Shown: positions 11,982 to 21,958, counted from the first letter of the stretch. The stretch: DNA of 64,000 nucleotides from CBDDLD01 sp965230605 (GCA_965230605.1 CBDDLD010000004.1:2666001-2730000); one strand, 5' to 3'. Made by a program: numbers and translations. Notes: a model not told the origin generated them from the letters alone.

Positions 11982-14900
11982 TTAAAATCCTAATTCAAAT
12001 CCTACAGAAATGGTTCTTGGTGTTGGGAAAGATCTTTGTCCACCTAAAGATGAAGCATCAAATCCTCTCCACTCTGACCAAGTAAATAAGTTCTCACCAT
12101 TCACAAAGATTCTTGCATTAGTGATTCCTGTGTTTTCTAAGTACTTCGCTGGGAAGTTATATCCGAAACTTGCGAAACGTAGTCTTAAGAAATCTGAACT
12201 TCTTAAGAAACGATCAGATGCAAATGAGTTACGGTTTGCTGCTGTTGGTGATGGAATATCTGTGATATCACCTGGCTGAGACCAAGCTCTTAAGATATCT
12301 GATGATAAGTTAAATTGTCCTACATCATCTTCATCAATTAAAGACGCGTAATCATTATCAAAGCGATCTACACCAACCACAAAGTTAAATTGCGTTTGTA
12401 AGAAGAAGTTCTTGTAATCTACATTGAAAGTAAAACTACCATTCCAATCTGGAATAGTATTCTTATCTAACCATACACGGTCTGTGTCTGCATCAGGCGC
12501 TTCAGTAACGTTACCATCAGCAGTTAAGTATAATAACTCACCGTTAGCTGGGTTAATACCTACATAACGTAATGTGAAGATTTCAAATAACTTACCTCCG
12601 TTACGTCCTAATCCAATAATCTCTCCTGTTTCATTTGGAAGATCTTGTAATTCGGTTTCGTTATAGTTTCCTACAACACCAGCCGAAATTCTTAAATCAC
12701 CTTCACCTTTTGGACGGATGATATCGTAATCGATTTGGAAATCAAATCCTCGGTTGAATAACTCTCCTGTATTTGCATTCTGAGATGTAATACCAGTTAC
12801 AGCAGAAAGTGGAGTAGACTGGAATAAGTCTGTTGTCTTTCTTTCATACACATCGATAGCACCTCTAAGTCTGTTGTTCCAAACACCGAAGTCTACACCG
12901 ATATTTATTGTTGCAATGGTTTCCCACTTAAGGTCTCTGTTACCTAACTGTGCTAAACCAATAGAGTTAGCATTTCCGTAACCAGTACCTGTGAAGAATA
13001 AATCTTCTGTTAAATCAGGACCACCAAATAATCCACCACCTACGATGTCTTGGTTACCTGCAGTACCATAAGACGCTCTAAGCTTTAAGTTATTAAACGC
13101 TGAGTCTTCCATGAATGGCTCATTAGATATATTCCAACGACCTGCTACCGACCAGAAGGTTGCCCAACGGTTAGAACCAGAGAAACGGTATGATGCATCA
13201 CGACGTGCTGTCGCAGAGAAACCATACTTCTCATCGAAGTCATAATCTAAAGATCCGAAGTAAGAGAATAAACCTGCATTTAAAATATTAGCTTGTGGTG
13301 TATCTACGAATAAACCATTTGCTGTTGGGATAAATGCACTACCATCTCCTGGGAAGAACGTTCTTGGATCTAAACCTCTTTGGAAGAATCCGAATGTTCT
13401 AAAGTGAGCTTTAAAGTACTCTGTATAAGCACCTACATCAACGGTATGTTTACCCCAAGTCTTATTGAAGTGAAGCGATGTTACCTGGTTGTATGAGAAT
13501 GCTCTGTTTGTATTTTGTTGTTGGAAACCAGAAGTTGGGTTCTGAGCACCACCAAATAATAAGGCGTTGAAAGAGGTTGGTCCTTCTGCTCTTGTTAAGA
13601 ACTCACTTTGGTAATCAGCTGACATTACTAAGTTAGCTCTTAACCAATCTGTGATCTGATATCCGAAGTTTGCACTACCTACAATCTTAACCTCTTCCTC
13701 AAAACGTGTATATGTTCTAAGACGGTCTAATAAGAATAAAGGTGTGTTAGTAAATGATAATGGTGCTAAAAGATCTGCTCCATTAATATAATCATCTGGA
13801 GTAATATATGGTACAGACTCGTATGCACCAAGTACATAGTTTCTGTTAATCGCTCCTGATCCAATACTATTTGGCTCATTTGATTTCGAATAGTTCACTG
13901 TAAGGTTAGTACCATAGTTGAACTTTCCGTTGTTTGATTTACCAGAAACGTTTGAACGAATGTTGAAACGCTTAAGGTCTGATTCTTGTAAGATACCTTC
14001 AGTATCCTGGAAACCAAAAGAAGTAAACTGAGTTGTGTTCTCACTACCACTAGAAAGTGATAATGTGTGTGATTGCGTTACACCTGTACGGAAGAAGAAA
14101 TCTGTCCAGTCAAAGTTTGGCGCTGCTGCAATTTGTGCATCTGTTAGCGGCGAACCGTTTCCTGGGTTAAACTTACCTGTACTGTTACCAGCACCAGCTC
14201 CGTTTCCTCTGTCTCTTTCGTAACGTAATAATTGTTGTGAACTCATACGGTTGTAATCGTTGTCTTGTAAGCTGTTGTAAGCTACAAAACCGTTGTAGTT
14301 GACCTTAAGACCTTGACCGAAGTTACCTTGTCTTGTTTTGATCACGATTACACCATTTGCACCCCTGTTACCATAAATTGCTGTTGCACCCGCATCCTTT
14401 AAGACGTCAATCGAAGCGATGTCTTGTGGATTCAATGAACGGAAGTTATCCTCATCCACTGGCGCACCATCAATAATAAATAATGGCTCTGTGTTACCAT
14501 TAATAGAAGCTGAACCACGTAAGTTAACTAATGAGTTACCACCTGGCTGACCTGTACTGGTTGTAATGTTAAGACCCGGTACCTGACCAGTTAATGTCTG
14601 AACAAAACTCGCATTCGGTCTATTCTCAATGGTCTCACTTGAAACTCTTACAGAAGATACACTCGACTTAGCTTTTGTTGTAGTCGAGTAACCTGTTACT
14701 ACAACTTCATCTAAGCTTTCTACATCTTCTTGCATTGCTAGATCCAGAGTATTAGCACTACCTACTGGAAGCTCAGCCGTCTTCATACTGACAAATGAGA
14801 ATACTAAAATATCTGTTGAACTTGCTCTAATGGAATACTTTCCATCAAAGTCTGTTTGTGTACCACGTGTGGTACCCTTTACAATTACATTTACACCCGG

Positions 14901-15020
14901 TAATGGTAAACCGTCAGAAGCGGCCGTAACTGTACCTGTGATCGTTCTCTCTTGAGCAAAAGAGAATTGCATCACAAACGCCATGAATAGCGTTAATAAC
15001 CATGTTAACTTTAATTTCAT
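11982..15020 (-). CDS. SusC/RagA-family TonB-dependent outer-membrane transporter
   Basis: 1012 residues. The signal peptide (1-22) is followed by a carboxypeptidase-D-like domain (TGTVTAASDGLPLPGVNV), the DEVVVTGY signature near 103-110, the plug (NLRGSASINGNTEPLFIIDG) and a long 22-stranded barrel ending in FELGF. It imports the ligand captured by SusD using TonB energy. It is the first gene of a three-gene operon (susC, susD, lipoprotein) with a terminator at 9652-9680. A near-consensus promoter is at 15048-15078. The SusCD type is clear; the substrate is not. Confidence 0.96.
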   Translation of the reverse strand: MKLKLTWLLTLFMAFVMQFSFAQERTITGTVTAASDGLPLPGVNVIVKGTTRGTQTDFDGKYSIRASSTDILVFSFVSMKTAELPVGSANTLDLAMQEDVESLDEVVVTGYSTTTKAKSSVSSVRVSSETIENRPNASFVQTLTGQVPGLNITTSTGQPGGNSLVNLRGSASINGNTEPLFIIDGAPVDEDNFRSLNPQDIASIDVLKDAGATAIYGNRGANGVIVIKTRQGNFGQGLKVNYNGFVAYNSLQDNDYNRMSSQQLLRYERDRGNGAGAGNSTGKFNPGNGSPLTDAQIAAAPNFDWTDFFFRTGVTQSHTLSLSSGSENTTQFTSFGFQDTEGILQESDLKRFNIRSNVSGKSNNGKFNYGTNLTVNYSKSNEPNSIGSGAINRNYVLGAYESVPYITPDDYINGADLLAPLSFTNTPLFLLDRLRTYTRFEEEVKIVGSANFGYQITDWLRANLVMSADYQSEFLTRAEGPTSFNALLFGGAQNPTSGFQQQNTNRAFSYNQVTSLHFNKTWGKHTVDVGAYTEYFKAHFRTFGFFQRGLDPRTFFPGDGSAFIPTANGLFVDTPQANILNAGLFSYFGSLDYDFDEKYGFSATARRDASYRFSGSNRWATFWSVAGRWNISNEPFMEDSAFNNLKLRASYGTAGNQDIVGGGLFGGPDLTEDLFFTGTGYGNANSIGLAQLGNRDLKWETIATINIGVDFGVWNNRLRGAIDVYERKTTDLFQSTPLSAVTGITSQNANTGELFNRGFDFQIDYDIIRPKGEGDLRISAGVVGNYNETELQDLPNETGEIIGLGRNGGKLFEIFTLRYVGINPANGELLYLTADGNVTEAPDADTDRVWLDKNTIPDWNGSFTFNVDYKNFFLQTQFNFVVGVDRFDNDYASLIDEDDVGQFNLSSDILRAWSQPGDITDIPSPTAANRNSFASDRFLRSSDFLRLRFASFGYNFPAKYLENTGITNARIFVNGENLFTWSEWRGFDASSLGGQRSFPTPRTISVGFELGF

Positions 15021-15047
15021 AAAACAATTATTTGAGTTAGTCTAGCG

Positions 15048-15078
15048 CAAACATCTTAATAAAATATTAAATATCCAA
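15048..15078 (-). promoter_or_regulatory. Possible susC promoter
   Basis: The minus strand reads TTG, 20 bases, then GATGTTTG, which differs from TAnnTTTG at the first base only. It would start about 20 bases before the susC ATG. The remaining 120 bases to rnhB show no other signal on this strand. Confidence 0.4.
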
Positions 15079-15197
15079 GCGAATACGCTAAAAAAATGTT
15101 AACAAAACCACCATAAAACTTAATAATTCGGCAATTTTAACATCAATCCTTTGAACATTAAAAAATAACAGGTATCGTCTATTATTTTTAATTAAAT

Positions 15198-15205
15198 TAA
15201 TTTTG
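15198..15205 (+). promoter_or_regulatory. Possible -7 box for rnhB
   Basis: TAATTTTG matches TAnnTTTG exactly and lies 19 bases before the ATG at 15225. No TTG is found at the usual distance upstream. Confidence 0.4.
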
Positions 15206-15224
15206 GTTCTATCGCATAAAATAT

Positions 15225-15827
15225 ATGGCACTTATAAAATCATTTTCGGATAATTTATTAGAATGTGGAACCGATGAAGCTGGTAGAGGTTGCCTTGCCG
15301 GTCCGGTTACTGCTGCAGCGGTAATTTTACCTCTCGATTTTAAGAATTCTGTCTTAAACGATTCCAAACAACTCAGCGAGACTAAACGATTAAAATTAAA
15401 ACCTATCATAGAATTGGAATCGATTGCTTATGGTGTTTCTCATATTTATCCAAATGAGATTGACACCATCAATATTCTGAATGCGTCCATTAAAGCAATG
15501 CACTTGTCTATTAACGAACTTCAATCTGTACCTGAATATATTATTGTAGATGGAAACAAATTCAAGCCTTATAAAGACATTCCCCACAAGACCATTATTA
15601 AAGGAGATAGTAAGTTTTTAAGTATTGCTGCAGCATCTGTACTTGCAAAGACACATCGGGATGCTTATATGGAAAAGATCCATGAAGAGTTTCCTATGTA
15701 TAATTGGAAAAAGAACAAAGGCTATCCAACCGTTGAACATAGAGAGGCTATAAAAAAATATGGTATTACAAAATATCATCGAAAATCTTTTCGTTTGTTA
15801 CCACAACAATATCAATTGGACTTATAA
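15225..15827 (+). CDS. rnhB: Ribonuclease HII
   Basis: 200 residues, the usual size. The catalytic start GTDEAGRGCLAGPVTAAAV gives Asp17 and Glu18. VDGNKFKP and AASVLAKTHRD supply the other metal-binding acids and the substrate region. It removes ribonucleotides from RNA-DNA hybrids, including single misincorporated ribonucleotides. It is divergent from susC. The lipoprotein gene 26 bases downstream has its own -7 box. Confidence 0.96.
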   Translation: MALIKSFSDNLLECGTDEAGRGCLAGPVTAAAVILPLDFKNSVLNDSKQLSETKRLKLKPIIELESIAYGVSHIYPNEIDTINILNASIKAMHLSINELQSVPEYIIVDGNKFKPYKDIPHKTIIKGDSKFLSIAAASVLAKTHRDAYMEKIHEEFPMYNWKKNKGYPTVEHREAIKKYGITKYHRKSFRLLPQQYQLDL

Positions 15828-15832
15828 CTTTT

Positions 15833-15840
15833 TATATTTG
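15833..15840 (+). promoter_or_regulatory. -7 box for the large lipoprotein gene
   Basis: TATATTTG, an exact TAnnTTTG and the same octamer used twice at the rRNA operon. It lies 13 bases before the ATG, giving a leader of about 7 bases. The nearest upstream TTG (15816-15818) is 14 bases away, shorter than usual. Confidence 0.5.
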
Positions 15841-15853
15841 CAAAAAACACACT

Positions 15854-18226
15854 ATGAGACACCTCTTATTATTATTTGTTGTAGCCTGTTCCTTTGTAGC
15901 TTGTCAACCAAACAATAATAAGATTAATACTCCCGAGGATTTAATCCCTTCAGATTCAGAATTTGTAATTAAGATAAATGATGTTAATAGTTTTGTTTCT
16001 TCAACATCTAATAATGAATTAGCTGAAGCTTTATTCTTAGATTCAGATTCTATTTTAATTCCTTCTGGAATAAACATTCTGAAACAATTCAATACATCTA
16101 ACCCAATCTTATTCTCCGTTATTGATGAAACGACATATGCTATAAGCACAAAGAATGATAGTAGTCTATTTGTTAATGATTCGCTATCGCCAATAAAAAT
16201 CAATACTCTTAATAATTCAGAAATTAAAACTGCAATAACGGAAGAAGACAGTTTGTATTATAAAATCATCAACGGTTCATTTTTTGGGTCCAATAATATC
16301 ACATACGTCCGTGATGCTGAAAAATCGTCCTCACATTTGAAAGCAATAATTGAAACTACGGATAGCGAAAAAGTATCTTCCTTAATATATAATGACTCGA
16401 CAGATATTGGAAAGTCATTATTTAATTTTGACCATATAAAGTTCACAGACTACTCTGCACTAGATCTTGAAGTGGGTCCGGACCACCTTATAGTAAATGG
16501 CATCACTAAAGCGCAAGACAGCACTAACAGTATCATTAATATATTTCATAATACTATTCCGCAGGAAAACAAAGTATTTCAAATTGCGCCTAACGATTCT
16601 GAAGAAGTCATTAGTCTTACGTATAACGACTATGACATTCTGCAGAAGAACATTTCTGAATACAGAAATGAGATCGCAGATAGCCTGTCGAGTTTTCTAA
16701 ATTACACACACGAGGCTGCGCTAATTAAACGCACTGGTGATAGCGCACTTCTGTTTTCAAGTTTGGACATCGATCTCGTCACTGAAAGTATAGAACCAGA
16801 GAATAGTATTGAGGTCTACAGAGATTATGACATCTATGAATCGTCTTTAGACAATGATTTCACAAAAAAATTTGCACCAATCATTTCTTATGATGCTGCA
16901 AACTATTATTCTATTGTAGAAGATTTTCTGATCTTCTCTAATTCTATTAATTACCTAAAATATATTATCAGCAATAAATTGAACGGAAATACCATTGCCA
17001 ATTCTGATGCTTACACATCCATTAATGAACAGTTAAGTGACGAAGCTTCACTTGTACATTATAGTAATGGAGAAGGAATTACATCATTATTAAACAATTC
17101 TAATGTCAGTAAGTTTAACACCAACATGCTTCAATATATATATGATGAAAACTTTGCTCATGTTAATGGTGTGTTCCAAGCTTACAAGAAACGCTCTAAC
17201 AACAGGTCGGTCACTGAAGCATTCGCGGTCAAACTTGATGCTGATATTTTAATGGCACCTCAAACGGTAAAAAACCATATTACGAAAGCTAATGATATTG
17301 TAGCACAAGATATCAATAATGTGCTTTATCTTATATCTAGCACCGGCAGTGTTTTATGGAAAAAGCAGCTTCAAGATAAAGTGTTGGGTACCATTGAGCA
17401 AATAGACATGTATAAGAACGGTCGTTTACAATTGGCTTTTACTACGAAAAACCGCCTGTATGTTGTAGATCGAAATGGGAAAGATGTGAATCCATTTCCT
17501 TTAAAGTTTAATGATGATATTACACTTCCTCTCTCTGTTTTTGATTACGACAAAAATCGAAACTTCAGACTCTTAGTAACACAGAGTAATAACTTACTAA
17601 TGTATGATGTTAAAGGGCAATCTGTTTCCGGCTTTAAATTCTCTCCTAATGCTGAACCTATTCGTTCTCAACCAAAGCACTTTAGAGTAGGACGTAAAGA
17701 TTATATCGTATTCTCAAGAGGAAATACTTTAGAGATCATCAACCGACAAGGGAAAACAAGAGTTGATGTTAGAGACAATATCCGATTCTCAGATAATGAG
17801 ATCTACTTATATCAAAATAAATTCACCACAACCAATACCGCAGGGCAATTGGTGCAAGTCAATACTAAAGGACAAACCAACACTAAAAACCTGGGACTCA
17901 TTGAAGATCATAATCTAGTGACTACAAGTAAGACACTAGTGACTCTGGCTGACAATCAACTGAACATAAAATCGAGAACCGTCGATTTGGATTATGGGAA
18001 CTATACTAAGCCACAAATCTTTTATTTAAACGATAAGATTTACATCACCATAACTGACCTTCAAACTAAAAAAGTATACCTCTTTGACAGTCAGGCAAAA
18101 TCTATTGCTTACTTCCCTGTTTTTGGTACATCCTCAGCTATACTTGAAAAACTTGATAGAAGTCGAGGATTAGAACTAATTACTACTAGTGATGCTGACA
18201 CAATAATTGTATATAAATTGAATTAA
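15854..18226 (+). CDS. Large lipoprotein of unknown function, beta-propeller-like C-terminus
   Basis: 790 residues with a lipobox ending FVAC (Cys17). Residues 20-450 are acidic and Ser/Asn-rich with no motif I recognise. From about 470 on there are repeated short strands with a V-G-K or D-x-x-G rhythm (NNVLYLISSTGSVLWKKQL, RLYVVDRNGKDV, NLLMYDVKGQS), as in PQQ- or WD-type propeller blades. It is probably exposed to the periplasm or the surface. It follows rnhB by 26 bases but has its own -7 box. The function is unknown. Confidence 0.72.
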   Translation: MRHLLLLFVVACSFVACQPNNNKINTPEDLIPSDSEFVIKINDVNSFVSSTSNNELAEALFLDSDSILIPSGINILKQFNTSNPILFSVIDETTYAISTKNDSSLFVNDSLSPIKINTLNNSEIKTAITEEDSLYYKIINGSFFGSNNITYVRDAEKSSSHLKAIIETTDSEKVSSLIYNDSTDIGKSLFNFDHIKFTDYSALDLEVGPDHLIVNGITKAQDSTNSIINIFHNTIPQENKVFQIAPNDSEEVISLTYNDYDILQKNISEYRNEIADSLSSFLNYTHEAALIKRTGDSALLFSSLDIDLVTESIEPENSIEVYRDYDIYESSLDNDFTKKFAPIISYDAANYYSIVEDFLIFSNSINYLKYIISNKLNGNTIANSDAYTSINEQLSDEASLVHYSNGEGITSLLNNSNVSKFNTNMLQYIYDENFAHVNGVFQAYKKRSNNRSVTEAFAVKLDADILMAPQTVKNHITKANDIVAQDINNVLYLISSTGSVLWKKQLQDKVLGTIEQIDMYKNGRLQLAFTTKNRLYVVDRNGKDVNPFPLKFNDDITLPLSVFDYDKNRNFRLLVTQSNNLLMYDVKGQSVSGFKFSPNAEPIRSQPKHFRVGRKDYIVFSRGNTLEIINRQGKTRVDVRDNIRFSDNEIYLYQNKFTTTNTAGQLVQVNTKGQTNTKNLGLIEDHNLVTTSKTLVTLADNQLNIKSRTVDLDYGNYTKPQIFYLNDKIYITITDLQTKKVYLFDSQAKSIAYFPVFGTSSAILEKLDRSRGLELITTSDADTIIVYKLN

Positions 18227-18289
18227 AATTTTTATTACTCATTAGATATGCTTAGTTTTATAGTCAGCTATTAATCAGTAATTTATACA

Positions 18290-19849
18290 ATGAAAATTCC
18301 AAGCTCTTTTAAGCGAAATTTCATTTTCGTTTGTATCAGTTTGTTCCTAATTTCTGCTGTTGATGCCCAAACCAAAAAACTTAAGCGCCCCAAGAAACCT
18401 GTAGGAATTTCTAGTGTTGATAATTTCGTCAGAGAATCTTTTGATCTGTACGAAAAAGTATACGCTTATGACTCGTATTCTAAGTCTGGGAAAACATTAG
18501 ATGATGATGATATTGATGTACTCGAAGATGCCATAGATGACATTGCCATTTTAACCGAAAATGCCGTTGATATTGCAGATGATATTCAAGGGCAAGGAGT
18601 GCTTAAGCAAGGTAAGGCTACGCTACAAATAAATCGTGCTAAAAAAGCATTGAAGTACAGTGCAAAAACAGCGAAAGATCTACTGCTAAATAATAGAGGT
18701 GAATCTGAAGAGGATGATGGTAATTCGGATTCTGATAGCAGCGATACTTCTGACAGTGATTCGTCGTCGTCCCAAACAAAAGATGAGTCTTCCGAGTCAT
18801 CTTCAAACACACCTGAACCTAACACTTCTGATGATCTGGAAATCTACAGTAAGTTCGATTTTGTACCGGGAGATAAGTTGTTGTTTTTTGATGATTTTTC
18901 TCAAGATTTTATTGGTGACTTTCCCTCCAAATGGAACACTAATGGCACCGGAGAGGTTATAAAAACCAACAATATTGAGGGGAAATGGTTTGAACTAAAA
19001 GCCGGGTACAATCTGGTATATATGCCATTACTAAGTGATAAACTCCCCGAAGAATATACTATCGAATTTGATCTGTTAACATCAGGATTAGATAACAAGA
19101 CCTCATCGACCTCACGCTTAACTGTGGCGTTAGATGATAACGACAGTTTTAAAATTGGAAGTAACAGAGCTGTTGCTGAAATTCCTTTGGGACAATTTGG
19201 CGCCTTCAATATTAGAGTCAGCAACCGTGTTAATAATGACATCATAATCAATAGTGCTTTAAAGTCAGATATTAGAAAAGATGTTCTCAACAAGCCACAT
19301 ATTTCTATAGCAGTCAATAAGCGTCGTTTCCGACTCTGGATCAATCAAAAAAAGTATATCGATATTCCGCAATTGGTATCTCCTGGAGCGGTCATAAAAA
19401 TATTAAAGTTTAGTTGCTATGGATTAAAGGATGGTAAGGAGCGTATCTTCATTCAGAATATAAAAATTGCAGAAGGCGGCGTTGACCTACGACGCAAATT
19501 AATGAGTGAAGGAAAGATCTCTACCAATGGGATTTTATTCGATTCCGGATCTAATACTATTAAACCACAGTCCTTTGGGATTATCCGCCAGATCTCACAG
19601 GTTTTAATGCAAGGCGACGATATTAAATTAAAGATTATTGGGCATACCGATTCTGATGGCAGTGATAGTGTTAATATGGCACTTTCTAAATCGAGAGCAG
19701 AAGCTGTAAAGGATGCCTTAGTTAACGTTTACAAGATAGACGGTAGTCGTTTGACTACTGATGGAAAAGGGGAAAGCGAGCCAGTAGGTGATAATAACAC
19801 TGTGGATGGCAAAGCGCAAAACCGACGCGTGGAGTTTATAATGCAGTAA
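18290..19849 (+). CDS. OmpA-family peptidoglycan-associated protein with LamG-like domain
   Basis: 519 residues. A signal peptide (1-26) precedes a helical part (about 40-135). A low-complexity Ser/Asp/Glu linker follows (about 140-185). Residues 200-390 form a beta-rich domain resembling a concanavalin/LamG fold (FSQDFIGDFPSKWNTNGTGE). The C-terminal OmpA domain (about 410-519) has IKLKIIGHTDSDGS and NRRVEFI, the residues that clasp the diaminopimelate of peptidoglycan. It probably links the outer membrane to the cell wall. A terminator follows at 19888. Confidence 0.82.
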   Translation: MKIPSSFKRNFIFVCISLFLISAVDAQTKKLKRPKKPVGISSVDNFVRESFDLYEKVYAYDSYSKSGKTLDDDDIDVLEDAIDDIAILTENAVDIADDIQGQGVLKQGKATLQINRAKKALKYSAKTAKDLLLNNRGESEEDDGNSDSDSSDTSDSDSSSSQTKDESSESSSNTPEPNTSDDLEIYSKFDFVPGDKLLFFDDFSQDFIGDFPSKWNTNGTGEVIKTNNIEGKWFELKAGYNLVYMPLLSDKLPEEYTIEFDLLTSGLDNKTSSTSRLTVALDDNDSFKIGSNRAVAEIPLGQFGAFNIRVSNRVNNDIIINSALKSDIRKDVLNKPHISIAVNKRRFRLWINQKKYIDIPQLVSPGAVIKILKFSCYGLKDGKERIFIQNIKIAEGGVDLRRKLMSEGKISTNGILFDSGSNTIKPQSFGIIRQISQVLMQGDDIKLKIIGHTDSDGSDSVNMALSKSRAEAVKDALVNVYKIDGSRLTTDGKGESEPVGDNNTVDGKAQNRRVEFIMQ

Positions 19850-19887
19850 CGATAACCAAATCTCGAAGCCCCTAAATCTTAACACGG

Positions 19888-19913
19888 GAAACGCCAATTA
19901 ATTTTGGCGTTTC
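19888..19913 (+). terminator. Terminator after the OmpA-like gene
   Basis: A perfect 10-bp stem (GAAACGCCAA at 19888-19897 with TTGGCGTTTC at 19904-19913) with a 6-base loop, followed by TTTTGGTTTT. Confidence 0.85.
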
Positions 19914-19915
19914 TT

Positions 19916-19947
19916 TTGGTTTTACCACCTTCAATTTTGTAGTATTG
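19916..19947 (+). promoter_or_regulatory. Possible promoter of the nucleoid-associated protein gene
   Basis: TTG, 21 bases, then TAGTATTG, one mismatch to TAnnTTTG. It starts within the T-tail of the preceding terminator and lies 20 bases before the ATG at 19968. Confidence 0.35.
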
Positions 19948-19967
19948 CAGCTCTAAATATCTACCCA

Positions 19968-21020
19968 ATGATCAAACGGCAAAAAGCGACTATTAAGCAT
20001 CTTATTATCCATAAAGTCGGCAACAAATTCAACGATACTAAAAATGCGTTTTCAGAAGCTACAGTACACTTTGATGAACCTACTTATAATTTGATGTTAC
20101 CTTACCTTTTAAAACCGTTTATGAGCGTTGGAGAAACCTTTCGTTTTCATCACCATTCTGATATTGGATTAAACGAAATTCATACCTACTCTGAACAACT
20201 TTTTGAAGACGATTCTAACTTCGTCGACGTGTCTCAACATATCGTAACACATTTGTTCGAACAATCCAATTCTGCACAGATCAAAACAGGTGATGTTTTG
20301 GTATGCTATTTCGAAAATATTCAACACTTAGATGTCTTTACAGATGCTGTCGGAATTTTTAAAATTGAAAACAAAACGGATTTTTTTCAAACCTATTTAG
20401 AAGGTAATAATTATGATATTTTAGTGCAAAAAGGGATTCCTTCAAAGAAAGTAGATAAGGGTTGTTTAATATTAAATACAAGCGATACAGAGGGAAAGAT
20501 CGTTTTAAGCGTAGATAATAACACTTATGACACGCAGTATTGGATCAAACATTTTCTGAATGTGAAGTATCCGGATGATAGCAACCAACACACCAAGCAG
20601 TATATTGAGCTGTGTAGAGAATTTTCGAAAGAAGTTTTACAGCCTAATTATGGGGGTCAGGAGCAGAGTAATTTCCTAGCAAAAACGGTCGATTTTTTCA
20701 AAGAAAATGAGATGGTAAATGTCGAGAATTTTAAAGAGGAAGTCTTCGAAGAAGAAGAGAATATGATCCGTTTATTTGAAGACTATAAAAAGACTTATGA
20801 AGCTGAAAACAGCATCCTCATTAGAAACCAATTTGACGTCTCAGAAATTGCCCTAAAAAAGCAAAAACAGAAGATCAAAACGGAGATCAAATTAGATACT
20901 AATATTCAGATCAAATTAGATGTGGATGCTCCTGATGCTTCTGCCGAATATTTAGAACGCGGTTATGACGATTCTAAAAAAATGCACTACTATAAAGTGT
21001 ATTTTAATGCGGAGGCATAA
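19968..21020 (+). CDS. Nucleoid-associated protein, NdpA/YejK (NA37) family
   Basis: 350 residues. It matches the family in length and in its N-terminal pattern (ATIKHLIIHKVGNK) and central VLVCYF...DAVGIFKIENK segment. NA37 proteins bind the nucleoid, and their exact role is unclear even where studied. It lies between a terminator and a two-TM protein. The family is recognised from overall sequence rather than catalytic residues. Confidence 0.82.
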   Translation: MIKRQKATIKHLIIHKVGNKFNDTKNAFSEATVHFDEPTYNLMLPYLLKPFMSVGETFRFHHHSDIGLNEIHTYSEQLFEDDSNFVDVSQHIVTHLFEQSNSAQIKTGDVLVCYFENIQHLDVFTDAVGIFKIENKTDFFQTYLEGNNYDILVQKGIPSKKVDKGCLILNTSDTEGKIVLSVDNNTYDTQYWIKHFLNVKYPDDSNQHTKQYIELCREFSKEVLQPNYGGQEQSNFLAKTVDFFKENEMVNVENFKEEVFEEEENMIRLFEDYKKTYEAENSILIRNQFDVSEIALKKQKQKIKTEIKLDTNIQIKLDVDAPDASAEYLERGYDDSKKMHYYKVYFNAEA

Positions 21021-21093
21021 TTTGATTTTGTTATAGAAAAAAGCGAACTTCGTTTAATGCTTTCTACATTATTCACATACTAAGATAACCGCA

Positions 21094-21957
21094 ATGAAAA
21101 ATTCAAGATTCAGTATAAAAGAAATTATAAATTTAAGCTTGTCTATTATAGCTATATTAATTGCATTAAATAGTTTTTTTGGCCTTTTTGAATTTTGGGG
21201 AATTGTTGAAAAAATACCTGCGCTAATCTTGGCACTTATTGGAGTTCTTATAATCAACTCTACTTTTGAAAGAAAAAATGAGTTAAAAAAAATAGATGCT
21301 AAAACTGATAAAATCATCTCCATTACATCAGGAGATAATCTGAAAAAGTTAGAGCATATTACACAAGATATTCCTCCATTGCTTTCGCATATTTTCAAAG
21401 ATTATATAGATGACTATCATAATTTCTTCAAAGAAGCCATAGAAAGTGAAACTATTGAGTTTTCTGACTTAGAAAGATTCAAATCCTCCTATATTAGAAC
21501 ACTTAAGTACAAGCAGTCTAAAGGCACTACATTTTATGCTACCAGTCTTCCTTACAAAAGATATTTTTGGATAAATAATGAAGATATCACCCCAATGATA
21601 AAAGCTATGGCAGAATTTACTGAAAGCCAAAAGGGAAATTTTGAGAGAATATTCTTTTTAAAAGAAAATGATTTAAATGATCCAGAAGTAATAGAGGTTC
21701 TGAACACACAAGTTGACTTAGGGATTATAACGTACATCATAGATAGTGATAAAGTCCCAAGTAATTTGCAAAAGTATTTTGTTGTTGATGAATTTGATGA
21801 ATTAGCCTGGGAAGTTACTATTGATACTAAACAAAGGATTAATTCAACTAAGTTTACTACTTCAATGTCAAAAATTAAAAAGTTTAAATCAGATTATTCA
21901 GCATTAAAAGACTTAGACGACATTAAACTCTACAAAAAAACTAAACCAAAAAAATAG
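21094..21957 (+). CDS. Two-TM membrane protein with a degenerate PLD-like cytoplasmic domain
   Basis: 287 residues. TM segments lie near 10-32 and 37-54, followed by a charged linker. The soluble domain (about 90-270) includes FYATSLPYKRYFW, GNFERIFFLKEN and QVDLGIITYIIDSDKV. This alternation resembles phospholipase-D-like sensor or effector domains that lack the HxK catalytic motif; none is present here. The lysine-rich tail ends in KKTKPKK. Codons are more AT-rich than in neighbouring housekeeping genes, which suggests an accessory gene. It overlaps nothing and faces lipB tail to tail, 1 base apart. The function is unknown; the fold is inferred. Confidence 0.55.
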   Translation: MKNSRFSIKEIINLSLSIIAILIALNSFFGLFEFWGIVEKIPALILALIGVLIINSTFERKNELKKIDAKTDKIISITSGDNLKKLEHITQDIPPLLSHIFKDYIDDYHNFFKEAIESETIEFSDLERFKSSYIRTLKYKQSKGTTFYATSLPYKRYFWINNEDITPMIKAMAEFTESQKGNFERIFFLKENDLNDPEVIEVLNTQVDLGIITYIIDSDKVPSNLQKYFVVDEFDELAWEVTIDTKQRINSTKFTTSMSKIKKFKSDYSALKDLDDIKLYKKTKPKK

Positions 21958-21958
21958 G

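Noticed and set aside
9708..15020. A polysaccharide utilisation locus
   Set aside because: SusCD is present but there is no carbohydrate-active enzyme, sulfatase or hybrid two-component regulator in the window.
21094..21957. Active phospholipase D
   Set aside because: No HxK motif of the PLD catalytic site is present.
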